A stretch of DNA of 57,993 nucleotides, from positions 1 through 57,993 of the forward strand of contig JAFAZX010000007.1 in assembly GCA_019239425.1 (NCBI GenBank), given 5' to 3'. Origin of the DNA: Acidobacteriota bacterium (lineage in GTDB: Bacteria > Acidobacteriota > Blastocatellia > Pyrinomonadales > Pyrinomonadaceae). Positions 41,623 through 50,854 of this stretch are shown piece after piece. The notes under the pieces are model-generated. The model did no database searches and was not told the origin of the DNA. It saw only the letters and a program-made list of their open reading frames with translations. The position numbers and the translations under genes are program-made. The first letter of the stretch is position 1; every line of letters begins with the position of its first letter.

Positions 41623-42750
41623 ATGTCGGAAGCAAATGAGAGATACACACTGGGTATCGAGGAGGAGTTCCAGATCGTCGACCCGCAGACGCGGGAGCTG
41701 CGCTCGCGCGTCGCCGAGATGCTCGAAGAGGGCAAGATGATGCTCGGCGAGCAGGTCAAGCCCGAGATGATTCAGGCGCAGATCGAGGTGGGCACCGGCG
41801 TCTGCCGCAACATCCAGGAGGCGCGCCGCGACATCACGCGCCTGCGCTCCATCGTCTCCGGCCTGGCGCGCAAGCAGAACCTGGCAATCGTCGCCGCCTC
41901 GACGCACCCCATCTCGCAGTGGACGGCGCAGGAGATTTACGACGACCCGCACTACAAGCTCCTCATCGAAGAGCTGCAGATGGTCGCGCGCTCGCTGCTC
42001 ATCTTCGGCATGCACGTCCACGTCGGCATCCCCGACCGCGAGCGGCAGATTCACATCATGAACGCGGCGCGCTACTTCCTGCCGCACGTCCTCGCGCTCT
42101 CGACCTCCTCGCCCTTCTGGCTCGGCATCGATACGGGGCTCAAGTCCTACCGCTGCGAGGTCTTCAAGAAGTTCCCGCGCACGGACATCCCCGACCACTT
42201 CGACACGTACGCGTCCTACGAGCGCTACGTCAAGTTCCTGCTCGACACCAACAGCATCAGCGGCCCGAAGAAAATCTGGTGGGACGTGCGCCCGCACCCG
42301 TTCTTCCCGACGCTCGAGTTCCGCATCTGCGACATCCCGACGCGCGTGGACGACACGGTCGCCATCACCGCGCTCTTCCAGGCCATCGTCGCGCGGCTCG
42401 ACAAGCTGATCGAGAAGAACCTCGGCTTCCGCCTCTACCGCCGCATGCTCATCCAGGAGAACAAGTGGCGCGCGGTGCGGTACGGGCTCGACGGCAAGCT
42501 CCTCGACCTCGGCAAGCAGAAGGAGGTGCCCGCGCGCGACCTCATCCGCGAGCTGCTGGACTTCGTAGACCCCGTGCTCGACGAGCTTGAGTCGCGCAAG
42601 GAGGTCGAACACATCCACACCATCCTCGAACGCGGCACCTCGGCCGACGAACAGCGCCGCGTCTTCGAAGAGACGGGCGACCTCAAGTCGGTCGTTGACC
42701 GCCTGATGGAACTCACCATCGAGAACGTCCCCGACGAGTGGAAGGACTAG
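41623..42750 (+). CDS. YbdK-type carboxylate-amine ligase (GCS2 family, COG2170)
   Basis: 375 residues. Begins with YTLGIEEEFQIVDPQTREL, the Glu-rich metal-binding strand of the glutamate-cysteine ligase fold, and continues with GTGVCRNIQEARRDI, FGMHVHVGIPD and WWDVRPHPFFPTLEFRICD, the family core. YbdK shows weak gamma-glutamylcysteine ligase activity in E. coli, but the physiological substrate of most members is unknown. GAGGAG lies before ATG 41623. Likely co-transcribed with the ATP-grasp and PilZ genes. Confidence 0.88.
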   Translation: MSEANERYTLGIEEEFQIVDPQTRELRSRVAEMLEEGKMMLGEQVKPEMIQAQIEVGTGVCRNIQEARRDITRLRSIVSGLARKQNLAIVAASTHPISQWTAQEIYDDPHYKLLIEELQMVARSLLIFGMHVHVGIPDRERQIHIMNAARYFLPHVLALSTSSPFWLGIDTGLKSYRCEVFKKFPRTDIPDHFDTYASYERYVKFLLDTNSISGPKKIWWDVRPHPFFPTLEFRICDIPTRVDDTVAITALFQAIVARLDKLIEKNLGFRLYRRMLIQENKWRAVRYGLDGKLLDLGKQKEVPARDLIRELLDFVDPVLDELESRKEVEHIHTILERGTSADEQRRVFEETGDLKSVVDRLMELTIENVPDEWKD

Positions 42751-42762
42751 GCGGACGAAAGA

Positions 42763-42837
42763 TTAACCACAGAGACACAGAGAGACGGCCTGTTGAGGAT
42801 TACTCAACAGGCCGTCTCTCTGTGTCCCCGCGGTTAA
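42763..42837. repeat. octamer hairpin, family D, 35-bp arms
   Basis: Arms 42763-42797 and 42803-42837 (35 bp, three mismatches), 5-base loop GATTA. It lies between convergent genes and could act on both transcripts. The outer part is the CACAGAGA-type unit, the inner part (GACGGCCTGTTGAG) is unique. Confidence 0.9.
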
Positions 42838-42843
42838 CTCTTC

Positions 42844-43845
42844 TCAGCTCGCGCGGCGGTTGTGTTCGAGCGCGAGGATCATAAAGTTTTCGAAGAGCAG
42901 GCGGCCGTCGCGCGACTCGTTGGGGTGCGCCCACATCGTGCGCGCGCTCGCCTCCTCGCGCAGCAGCCGCTTGCGCTCCTCGGGCGCGAGGTTCGGGTTG
43001 ACGCGCTGGAGGTTCCTGGTCAAGTCCTGAAAGGATTTTTCGAGGTGGAACTGCACGGTGTAGATGAGCTGCCCCGAAGTGCGCTTGACCATCATCTGGT
43101 TGCGGCAGAGGTACGAGGTCGCCAGGAGCTGGAAGCCTTCGGGCAGGCGCGGGAGCTGGAGGCCGTGGTTCTGCCAGACGCGCAGGATGCGGCCCTCGGT
43201 CGTGTAGTCCTGCCAGACGCCGGCCTCGCGCTCGTGGATGCCCTGGAAGATGGGGTCGTCGGGCTCGGTGATGCGGATGAAGCGGTACTGGTACTCGAAG
43301 CTGCGCCCCTCGCGCTGCGCGCCCGGCTCCTTGTCGTCGAGCGTGACGCAGGGCACGCCGAAGCAGAGGCCGACGAGCTGGTGGCCGCCGCAGATGCCCA
43401 AGATCGGCGTCGTCGTCCGCACCGCCCACGCGCCGAAGCGCCGGAGCACCTCGGGGTTGTAGTAGTCGAAGTCCGACAGCGTCCCGCTCAGCACGACGGC
43501 CTCGGGCCGGAACTCTTCCGCGGCCTCGACCGCCTCGGAGAGGTGCGCGACTTTGACCTCGGGCTCCTCGACCAGCCGCGTGATGTTGTTGACGATGTTG
43601 TCGAGGGCGAGCCCGGAGATGTAGCGCTCGCGCTCCAGCTTCGCGGCGGCGGAGTCGCCCCACTCGCGGCGCGCCGTCTCCGACAGGTCGGACTCGTCGC
43701 GCAGGAGGTCGTTGACGACGAGGACGCGGATGCTCTTAATCCGCTTCTCGAACGGCTCGTACGGGCAGAAGGGGCGCTGGCTGTAGGGGAAGGGGAGCGC
43801 GTCGAGCTGCTCGTCCGGTACGTGCTGGCTAGTCTGTGAAGTCAT
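42844..43845 (-). CDS. class I glutamine amidotransferase-like protein
   Basis: 333 residues. The GATase1 nucleophile elbow GICGGHQ and the C-terminal QFHLE (usual QFHPE) supply the Cys-His-Glu triad. AVVLSGTLSDFDYYN is the strand before the active site. An N-terminal ~85-residue region (PFPYSQRPFCPYEPFEKRIKSIRVL) precedes the GATase fold. It may supply ammonia from glutamine or cleave gamma-glutamyl bonds. Convergent with the carboxylate-amine ligase and next to an ATP-grasp gene, suggesting a shared amide-bond pathway. Confidence 0.85.
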   Translation of the reverse strand: MTSQTSQHVPDEQLDALPFPYSQRPFCPYEPFEKRIKSIRVLVVNDLLRDESDLSETARREWGDSAAAKLERERYISGLALDNIVNNITRLVEEPEVKVAHLSEAVEAAEEFRPEAVVLSGTLSDFDYYNPEVLRRFGAWAVRTTTPILGICGGHQLVGLCFGVPCVTLDDKEPGAQREGRSFEYQYRFIRITEPDDPIFQGIHEREAGVWQDYTTEGRILRVWQNHGLQLPRLPEGFQLLATSYLCRNQMMVKRTSGQLIYTVQFHLEKSFQDLTRNLQRVNPNLAPEERKRLLREEASARTMWAHPNESRDGRLLFENFMILALEHNRRAS

Positions 43846-43879
43846 CTGGAAAAAGTCTCAAACCCCCTTGTCGGTCTCT

Positions 43880-44443
43880 TTAGATGCGCGGCGTGCGCTG
43901 TTTGGTGTTCTGGTTGAAGGCGGGGACGGCCGTGCCCGCGCCCGCCTCTTCGATCTCGCGCCTGACCTCTTTGAGGGCCGCCGAGCGCACGCGCGCGCGG
44001 AAGGAGGGCGCGCGCCCCTCGGTCAGGTGGTCGGCCAGAAGCAGCGTCCGCTGCCAGGCCGACTCAAGCTCGTCCGCGAGCCTTGAGATTTTGGTGATGT
44101 CGTACGGCACGGCGACGCGCGTCAGCCCCGCGCGGGCGAAGACCGAGAGGTAGCGCGCCGTGGCGAAGTCGGGGCACGAGACGCGGCGGCGGCCGACCTT
44201 CAGCTCGATGCCGAGGAGCGTGTGCTGCACCTCGACCGCGGCGTTCTTCGCGGCCGCGGGCACGGCATGGGCGCGCGTGCGCAGAGGCAGGATGCGCTCG
44301 CGGTAGACGCGCGGCGGCCACTCCTCGCCGAGCCGTTCGCGGACTTCTCCGACCAGCGCCTCGACCGAGCCGGGGCGCGGCGCGGCGGCGGCGCCCGCTT
44401 CGGTCGCCGGGAAAGGTTGTGCGGTCTCGGCCGCGGCCCTCAT
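43880..44443 (-). CDS. hypothetical protein
   Basis: 187 residues from ATG 44443; the frame extends to a TTG at 44470 that overlaps the terminator and is rejected. The central part (ALVGEVRERLGEEWPPRVYRERILPLRTRAHAV...VSCPDFATARYLSVFARAGLTRVAVPYDITKISRLADELE) is well structured and mixed alpha/beta; no family recognised and no signal peptide. It lies downstream of the nuo terminator and upstream of the amidotransferase gene on the same strand. Confidence 0.6.
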   Translation of the reverse strand: MRAAAETAQPFPATEAGAAAAPRPGSVEALVGEVRERLGEEWPPRVYRERILPLRTRAHAVPAAAKNAAVEVQHTLLGIELKVGRRRVSCPDFATARYLSVFARAGLTRVAVPYDITKISRLADELESAWQRTLLLADHLTEGRAPSFRARVRSAALKEVRREIEEAGAGTAVPAFNQNTKQRTPRI

Positions 44444-44462
44444 TCTGATAGTGCTCGCGTGC

Positions 44463-44516
44463 AAAAACAAAAACCCCGAAGGGGCGGCCCGCGCGACCCG
44501 GGCCGCCCCTTCGGGG
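44463..44516 (-). terminator. intrinsic terminator of the nuo operon
   Basis: Read on the minus strand: an 18-bp perfect stem (CCCCGAAGGGGCGGCCCG and complement) with a 7-base loop, followed by TTTTTGTTTTT. It starts 15 bases after the nuoN stop codon. Confidence 0.92.
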
Positions 44517-44531
44517 CCGACGGCTACGGGG

Positions 44532-46130
44532 TCAGCGCAAGGACGAGATGACGCTCCACTGCGCGGCGCGGAAGGCGTTGATGACGCCGTCGGGGAAGAG
44601 CCCGAGGTAGAGCACGCCGCCGACGGTCAGCACCAGCGCCACGGCCAAGCTCGCCGGTATGCGCGGCGAGTGCCACTCGGTCGTGCGCTCACGGAAGAAC
44701 ATCACGACGACCAGGCGCAGGTAATAGTATACAGAAATCGCCGTGTTTAGCACGCCGATGATGACGAGCCAGAGGTACCCTTCGGACAGCGCCGCGCTGA
44801 AGACCACCACCTTGCCCATGAACCCGGCCGTCAGAGGCACGCCCAGCAGGCTCAGAAGGAAGAGCGAGAGCGTCAGCGAGAGCGCCGGCGACTGGAAGCC
44901 GATGCCGCGGTAGTCCTCCACGTCGGTGCGCCGGTCGCCGCTGCGCGCGATGAGCGTGACGACGGCGAAGGCGCCGAGGTTCATCACGGCGTAGACGAGC
45001 AGGTAGAAGACGACCGCCGCCACCGCGCCGTCGCGCCGCGTGGTGTCAACGGCCGCGCCCGCCGCCACGAACCCGGTGAGCGCGTAGCCCGCGTGCGCGA
45101 TGGACGAGTAGGCCAGCATCCGCTTGACGTTCGTCTGCACGAGCGCGACGACGTTCCCGACGCTCATCGTCAAGATCGCCAGCAGCCACAGGGCGTCGAG
45201 CCAAGCCGAATGGAGCTGCGCGCCGGTGGCGGACTTCGCCGTCGCCGCGGCCGCGACCAGCGGGAAGGCGAAGAGGAAGACGCGCATGAAGGCGGCGAAG
45301 CCCGCGGCCTTCGGCCCGGCGGCCATGAAGGCGGTGACGGGCGTCGGCGCGCCCTCGTACACGTCGGGCGTCCAGACGTGGAAGGGCGCGAGCGCGACCT
45401 TGAAGCCGAACCCGATTAGAAGCATCGCCGCGCCCGCGAACAGCAGCGGCGGGTAGAGGCTGTCGTTGATGCGCTCGGCGATGACGGAGAGGTTGGTCGT
45501 GCCGGCCATCACGCCGCCCGGGATGGCCTTCGCCGTCGCGCCGTAGACGAGCGCGATGCCGAAGAGCAGGAAGGCCGAAGAGAACGAGCCGAGGATGAAA
45601 TATTTCAGCGACGACTCGTTCGAGCGCACGTCCGAGCGGCGGAAGCCCGCCATGACGTAGGTCGCGATGGAGAGGATTTCCAGCCCGAGGAAGATCATCA
45701 CGAGGTCGTTGCCGGCCGCCATCAGCATCATGCCGACCGTGGCGAAGAGCAGGAGCGTGTGGAACTCGCCCGCGGGCAGCCCCTCCCACTCGACCCAGAT
45801 CATCGAGACGAGCACCGTCAGCGCGGCGACGACGACGAAGACCAGCGTGAAGGAGAGCCGCAGAGGGTCGAGGGCGATCATGCCGCCCCAGGGCTGTGCC
45901 GTCGGCTGCACCGCCCCGGCGTCGCCCCACAGCCAGACGGTGGCCGCGGCCGCGCCCGCCAGCCCGGCCAGCGAGAGCGCGCCCGTCACCCAGCGCTGCG
46001 CCTTCCGGCGCGTGAAGGCGTCCACCAGCATGACGACGACGCCCGCGACGGCGAGGATCAGCTCGGGCGTCAGAATCCCGAAGTCAACGTCGGGCGCGGA
46101 CGGTTTGATGACTGCTAAGGTCAGGTTCAT
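44532..46130 (-). CDS. nuoN: NADH-quinone oxidoreductase subunit N
   Basis: 532 residues, about 14 helices, of the Mrp-antiporter-type proton-translocating subunits. Family core visible: VKRMLAYSSIAHAGYAL, FKVALAPFHVWTPDVYEGAPTPVTAFMAAGPKAAGFA with the key lysines, and the membrane Glu in MIWVEWEG. ATG 46130 is chosen over TTG 46139. Last gene of the nuo operon, ending 15 bases before a strong terminator. It is separated from nuoM by a TlpA-like gene, which is unusual. Confidence 0.95.
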   Translation of the reverse strand: MNLTLAVIKPSAPDVDFGILTPELILAVAGVVVMLVDAFTRRKAQRWVTGALSLAGLAGAAAATVWLWGDAGAVQPTAQPWGGMIALDPLRLSFTLVFVVVAALTVLVSMIWVEWEGLPAGEFHTLLLFATVGMMLMAAGNDLVMIFLGLEILSIATYVMAGFRRSDVRSNESSLKYFILGSFSSAFLLFGIALVYGATAKAIPGGVMAGTTNLSVIAERINDSLYPPLLFAGAAMLLIGFGFKVALAPFHVWTPDVYEGAPTPVTAFMAAGPKAAGFAAFMRVFLFAFPLVAAAATAKSATGAQLHSAWLDALWLLAILTMSVGNVVALVQTNVKRMLAYSSIAHAGYALTGFVAAGAAVDTTRRDGAVAAVVFYLLVYAVMNLGAFAVVTLIARSGDRRTDVEDYRGIGFQSPALSLTLSLFLLSLLGVPLTAGFMGKVVVFSAALSEGYLWLVIIGVLNTAISVYYYLRLVVVMFFRERTTEWHSPRIPASLAVALVLTVGGVLYLGLFPDGVINAFRAAQWSVISSLR

Positions 46131-46148
46131 CGTGTCCAACTCTCGTTC

Positions 46149-46718
46149 TTATCTGCCCCCGGCCCCGGCGGCGGGGCGCGCGGCGAGGAGCGCGTTGACG
46201 CGCTCGCGCACCAGCTGTTTGTAGACGGTGATGTCCTGCGGCATCCCCTGCTGCGCCTTGCCGCTCGGGCGCCCCTCGGCGTCGAAGAAGACGACGACGG
46301 GGACGCGGTTGCCGGTCTTCTCGTACTGCGCGAGGGCCACGCCGCCGGGGTCGCGCAGGACGGGGACGGTAATCCTTCGCTCCTTGACGTAGTAGCGCAG
46401 GACGTTGTTCGAAACCTCCTTCGGGCTCTCGACGCTGACCCAGAGGAAGCGGACGGGCTTACCCGTGTACTCGACCTTCAACTCCTCGATAGCCATGTGC
46501 TCGTAGAAGCAGGGCACGCACGACGTGGAGCCGAACGAGACGACGAGCACGTCGCCCTTCATCTCCGCCGTGTCGTAGAACTTCCCGTCCAAGCCCTTGA
46601 GCCGGAAGCCGTCGCCGTTCGCCGCGGGCGCCGCCGTCCCCTGCGCCCGCGCGCCGGCGGCGGCGAGCAGAAGCAGAAGCGGAAGCGCGAAAGCTGTTCG
46701 ACCGTGAAGCCGCATCAT
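46149..46718 (-). CDS. TlpA/ResA-like periplasmic thioredoxin-fold protein
   Basis: 189 residues. Signal peptide (ALPLLLLLAAAGARAQ), then a thioredoxin fold with redox motif TSCVPC near residue 68 and the cis-Pro region NRVPVVVFFDAEG. Family members reduce disulfides in the periplasm, including apocytochrome c CxxCH motifs (ResA). Here the gene is embedded between nuoM (2-base gap) and nuoN (18-base gap), so it must be co-transcribed with complex I. Two adjacent ATG codons (46718, 46715) are possible starts. Confidence 0.88.
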   Translation of the reverse strand: MMRLHGRTAFALPLLLLLAAAGARAQGTAAPAANGDGFRLKGLDGKFYDTAEMKGDVLVVSFGSTSCVPCFYEHMAIEELKVEYTGKPVRFLWVSVESPKEVSNNVLRYYVKERRITVPVLRDPGGVALAQYEKTGNRVPVVVFFDAEGRPSGKAQQGMPQDITVYKQLVRERVNALLAARPAAGAGGR

Positions 46719-46720
46719 TC

Positions 46721-48334
46721 TTACTTCGTCGCCTCCCGCGCCTCGGCGTGGAAGACGCCCTGCGAGCCGGCGGCGACGACGCGCGCGCGCACGTACTCGA
46801 CGCTCGCGCGCGCCCGCGCGAGGAACGGCCGCGGGTAGGCGCCCATGTAGAGCATCAGCACGAGCAGCGGCGCGAGCAGCCCGACCTCGCGCCAGTTCAA
46901 ATCAGACAGCCGCCGGTTCGCCGGGTTGGTCACGCGCCCGAAGAGCACGCGCTGCAACATCCAGAGCATGTAGACCGCCGCCCAGATGACGCCCGTCGCC
47001 GCCAGCATCGTCACCAGCCAGCTCCTCGTCACGTTGTGCACCGCCGGGTCTGAATTCCAGAAGCCGAACATGATGAGGAACTCACCCACGAACCCGTTCA
47101 AAAGCGGCAGCCCCACCGACGAGAGCGACGTGAAGACGAAGAGCGTCGCGAAGAGCGGCATCGGCTTCGACAAGCCCCCGAACTCCGAGATCATGCGCGT
47201 GTGCCGCCGCTCGTAGATCATGCCGACCAAAAGGAAGAGCGCGCCGGTCGAGACGCCGTGGTTGAGCATCTGGTAGAGCGCGCCCTGCATGCCCCACTCG
47301 GTGAAGCTGAACATGCCGAGCACGACGAAGCCCATGTGGCTCACCGAGGAGTAGGCGACGAGCCGCTTCACGTCCGGCTGCACCATCGCCACCAGCGCGC
47401 CGTAGATGATGCCGATGACGGCGAGCACGATGAAGAAGGGCGCCGCCTTACGCGACATCTCCGGGAAGAGCGTGAAGTTGAAGCGCATCAACCCGTACGT
47501 CCCCATCTTCAAAAGCACCCCGGCGAGGATGACCGAGCCGGCCGTCGGCGCCTCGGTGTGCGCGTCGGGCAGCCACGTGTGGACGGGCCACAGCGGTATC
47601 TTGACGCTGAAGGCGGCCGCGAAGAGCGCGAAGAGGACGAACTGCTCGCGCGTGGCGACGCCGCCGACGGTCAGCGAAATCTTGCCCTGCTGGATGGCGT
47701 CGTGCAGCAGCACGTAGTCGAACGTGCCCCCGTTCACGCCGGGGATTTGGGAGTAGAGGTACCAGAGCCAGATGATGCCCGCGAGCATCAGCAGGCTCCC
47801 GAGCGCCGTGTAGATGAAGAACTTGACCGCCGCGTAGAGCCGGCGCTCGCCGCCCCACGCGCCGATGAGGAAGAACATCGGGACGAGCGACGCCTCGAAG
47901 AAGAGGTAGAAGAGGAGCAGGTCGAGCGAGACGAAGACGCCGAGCATCGCCGACTCCAGGAGCAGCATGAAGGCGAAGAAGGCCATCGGCCGCTTCTCGA
48001 CCGAAGTCCACGAAGACAGAATCGAGATGGGCATCAGCAGCGTCGTCAGGATCACGAGCCAGAGGCTGATGCCGTCCACGCCGACGTGGTAGTGCGCGCC
48101 GATGGCCGAGACCCACGGCACGTCCTGGACGAAGTGGAACGTGCCGCCCGGCCCGAGGCCGACCGGCTGCGTGAGCAGCAGCAGCGAGGCCGCGAAGGTC
48201 ACGAGCGAGAACCCGAGCGCGATCCAGCGGTAGTGCCTCTCGTTCGCATACGGCGCGAAGAGGCCGTGCGCGGCGAGCGCGAGCGCGCCGACGAAGGGCA
48301 GAAGGATGAGTACGGTGAGCAGGTATGGCTGCAT
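46721..48334 (-). CDS. nuoM: NADH-quinone oxidoreductase subunit M
   Basis: 537 residues, about 14 helices. Antiporter-type core: SLDLLLFYLFFEASLVPMFFLIGAWGG with the pump Glu, KIPLWPVHTWLPDAHTEAPTAGSVILAGVLLKMGTYG, and PDVKRLVAYSSVSHMGFV. Normal length. Only 6 bases separate it from nuoL. Confidence 0.96.
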   Translation of the reverse strand: MQPYLLTVLILLPFVGALALAAHGLFAPYANERHYRWIALGFSLVTFAASLLLLTQPVGLGPGGTFHFVQDVPWVSAIGAHYHVGVDGISLWLVILTTLLMPISILSSWTSVEKRPMAFFAFMLLLESAMLGVFVSLDLLLFYLFFEASLVPMFFLIGAWGGERRLYAAVKFFIYTALGSLLMLAGIIWLWYLYSQIPGVNGGTFDYVLLHDAIQQGKISLTVGGVATREQFVLFALFAAAFSVKIPLWPVHTWLPDAHTEAPTAGSVILAGVLLKMGTYGLMRFNFTLFPEMSRKAAPFFIVLAVIGIIYGALVAMVQPDVKRLVAYSSVSHMGFVVLGMFSFTEWGMQGALYQMLNHGVSTGALFLLVGMIYERRHTRMISEFGGLSKPMPLFATLFVFTSLSSVGLPLLNGFVGEFLIMFGFWNSDPAVHNVTRSWLVTMLAATGVIWAAVYMLWMLQRVLFGRVTNPANRRLSDLNWREVGLLAPLLVLMLYMGAYPRPFLARARASVEYVRARVVAAGSQGVFHAEAREATK

Positions 48335-48340
48335 GTTCTT

Positions 48341-50767
48341 TTACCGTGCGAGCTGCCAGGCGTTCCAGGCGAAGTAACCGAGGACGGCCAGCGCGCCGAC
48401 CAGGATGATGGCCGCGTAGGAGCGCACGAACCCGGCCTGCAAGTAGCGCAGCACCCCGCCGAGCGCGGCCGTCCCGCGCCCGAGCCCGTTGACGATGCCG
48501 TCGATGGCGCCCACGTCGATGATTCGCCACAGCCCCTCGCGCGAGCCCGTCTTGATGGGCTCAATGAGGGCCGCGTCGTAGACCTCATCCACGTAGTATT
48601 TGTTCTCAAGCAGCCGCGGCAGAGGCATGAGCGGCCTCTTGCTGAAGACCACCCAGCCGATGCCGATGCCGAGCAGGCCGACGAGGATGGAGATGCCCGT
48701 GAACAGGCGCTCCTGCGAGACCTCCGCGGGGTCGGGCGCGTGCTCAGACGGCGCGGCCGCCGCGCCGTGGCCCGCGGGCGCGCCGCGGCCGGCCTCGCCC
48801 TCGCCGACCGACTGCGGCAGCGAGCCCTCGTTACCGTGCGCCGAAGGGGCTTCGGCGGTCGTGCCCGCGGCGTGTGTTGCCGCGCCCGCGCCGTGCGTCG
48901 CCACCTCGCCGTTTTCGGGCGCGCGCGCGACAACCGGCTCAAGCGTCTGCTCGAAGTAGTTGGCGACGGCGCCGCCGCTCAGCGCGTAAGGGATGCCGAC
49001 CCAGCCGCCGACGACCGAAAGCACCGCGAGCACGACCAGCGGCACCGTCATCGTCCACGGCGACTCGTGCGGCTCGACCGGGCCGTGGTGGTGCTCCTCC
49101 TCGTGCTCCTCTTCTTCGTCTTCAAAATCTTCAACCGCGTGGTGTGAGCCGTGCGCGTCCGCGTGGTGCGCGTGACTGTCTATCGCGTCGCCGGGCGCGT
49201 GGTGCGGGCGGTCGCCCTCCGAAGGCGCGTGTGCGTCGTGCGGCGCGCGGTCTTCGTCATGAGCGTGCGCGTGTGCCTCGTCGCCCTCGCCGCTGGCGTG
49301 CGCCTCGCGGAAGCGCTCGGAGCCCCAGAAGGTCATCACCATCAGGCGCGTCATGTAGACGGCCGTCAGTCCCGCCGTGACGATTCCGACGACCCACAGG
49401 AACTTGCCGATGCCGGCCGTGCCCGCCGTCTCGCTGCTCCAGGTCTTCCACAGAATCTCGTCCTTCGAGAAGAAGCCCGAGAGCAGTGGGAAGCCGCTGA
49501 TGGCGAGCCAGCCCGCGGCCATCGTCGCGAAGGTGACCGGCATGTACTTGCGGAGCCCGCCCATCCGCCGCATGTCCTGCTCGTGGTGCATGCCGTGGAT
49601 GACCGACCCCGAGCCGAGAAAGAGGAGCGCCTTGAAGAAGGCGTGCGTCATCACGTGGAAGATGGCCGCGACGAACGCGCCCACGCCGCAGGCGAGGAAC
49701 ATGTAGCCCAACTGCGAGACGGTCGAGTAGGCCAGGACTTTTTTAATGTCGTTCTGCGCGATGCCGATGGTCGCGGCAAAGATCGCCGTGGCCGCGCCGA
49801 TGACGGCGACGATGAAGAGGGCCGTCGGCGCGTGCGAGAAGATGGCCGAGCAGCGGACGACCATGTAGACGCCGGCCGTGACCATCGTCGCCGCGTGGAT
49901 GAGCGCGGAGACGGGCGTCGGGCCGGCCATCGCGTCCGGCAGCCAGACGTACAAAGGTATCTGCGCCGACTTGCCCGTCGCGCCGATGAAGAGCAGGACG
50001 GCCGCCGAGGTGATGCCGCCCGCGAAAATCCAGTGCCAGCCGAACGGCTCGATGCCCATCCCGCCGATGGTCTTGAGCGCGCTGACGACTTCCGGGCCGC
50101 CGCTCGTGCCGAGCACCTGAAGCGGCTTGTCAAAGTAACTGATAGACGGGTGGCCGGCGCCCGAGGTCAGCCAGAAGACGAGCATGATGCCGAGGACGAC
50201 GCCCCAGTCGCCGATGCGGTTGGCGACGAAAGCCTTCTTCGCCGCGTCGCCCGCCTCCTTCCGGTCGGTGTAGTAGCCGATGAGCAGGTATGAGCAGAGC
50301 CCGACGCCCTCCCACCCGACGAACATCAAAAGCAGGTTGTCTCCGAGCACGAGCGTCAGCATCATGAACATGAAGAGGTTCAGGTACGCGAAGAAGCGGT
50401 AGAACCCCTTGTCGCCGTGCATGTACCCCGTCGCGAAGAGGTGGATGAGGAAGCCGACGAACGTGATGAAGCAGGCGTAGACGCCCGAGAGCCTGTCCAT
50501 CGCGAAGCCGTAGTCGGCGCGGAAAGTCCCGACCTGAATCCACGTCCAGAGGTGGCTGAAGACGGGCGCCGCCGCGGGGTTCCGCAGCGCGCCGCCGCCC
50601 TCGCCCGTGAACGCGACGAGGAAGGCGCAGACGGCCGAGACGGCCACCGACCCGCACGCCACCGCGCCGACGAGCGACTCGCTGCGCACCTTCCGCCCGA
50701 CCAGCCAGCAGACCAGGGCGCCCACGAGCGGCGCGAACACGACGACGGAGAGAAGATGATTGGTCAT
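48341..50767 (-). CDS. nuoL: NADH-quinone oxidoreductase subunit L with His-rich inserts
   Basis: 808 residues against about 610-650 usually. Core motifs are normal (DNLLLMFVGWEGVGLCSYLLIGY, SAQIPLYVWLPDAMAGPTPVSALIHAATMVTAGVYM, DIKKVLAYSTVSQLGYM). Between late helices are two hydrophilic inserts. One is about 80 residues near 489-570, rich in His, Asp and Glu (HAHAHDEDRAPHD, EEEEHEEEHHHGPVEPHESP). The other is a roughly 75-residue Ala/Gly/His insert near 609-684. Both should lie in one aqueous loop region. The His-rich insert could bind divalent metal. ATG 50767 preferred over TTG 50773. Confidence 0.93.
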   Translation of the reverse strand: MTNHLLSVVVFAPLVGALVCWLVGRKVRSESLVGAVACGSVAVSAVCAFLVAFTGEGGGALRNPAAAPVFSHLWTWIQVGTFRADYGFAMDRLSGVYACFITFVGFLIHLFATGYMHGDKGFYRFFAYLNLFMFMMLTLVLGDNLLLMFVGWEGVGLCSYLLIGYYTDRKEAGDAAKKAFVANRIGDWGVVLGIMLVFWLTSGAGHPSISYFDKPLQVLGTSGGPEVVSALKTIGGMGIEPFGWHWIFAGGITSAAVLLFIGATGKSAQIPLYVWLPDAMAGPTPVSALIHAATMVTAGVYMVVRCSAIFSHAPTALFIVAVIGAATAIFAATIGIAQNDIKKVLAYSTVSQLGYMFLACGVGAFVAAIFHVMTHAFFKALLFLGSGSVIHGMHHEQDMRRMGGLRKYMPVTFATMAAGWLAISGFPLLSGFFSKDEILWKTWSSETAGTAGIGKFLWVVGIVTAGLTAVYMTRLMVMTFWGSERFREAHASGEGDEAHAHAHDEDRAPHDAHAPSEGDRPHHAPGDAIDSHAHHADAHGSHHAVEDFEDEEEEHEEEHHHGPVEPHESPWTMTVPLVVLAVLSVVGGWVGIPYALSGGAVANYFEQTLEPVVARAPENGEVATHGAGAATHAAGTTAEAPSAHGNEGSLPQSVGEGEAGRGAPAGHGAAAAPSEHAPDPAEVSQERLFTGISILVGLLGIGIGWVVFSKRPLMPLPRLLENKYYVDEVYDAALIEPIKTGSREGLWRIIDVGAIDGIVNGLGRGTAALGGVLRYLQAGFVRSYAAIILVGALAVLGYFAWNAWQLAR

Positions 50768-50773
50768 AAGCAA

Positions 50774-50850
<77 letters not shown>

Positions 50851-50854
50851 CCCC

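Noticed and set aside
47201..49147. 648-codon open frame on the plus strand opposite nuoM/nuoL
   Set aside because: Spans two certain genes on the other strand and is charged low-complexity sequence.
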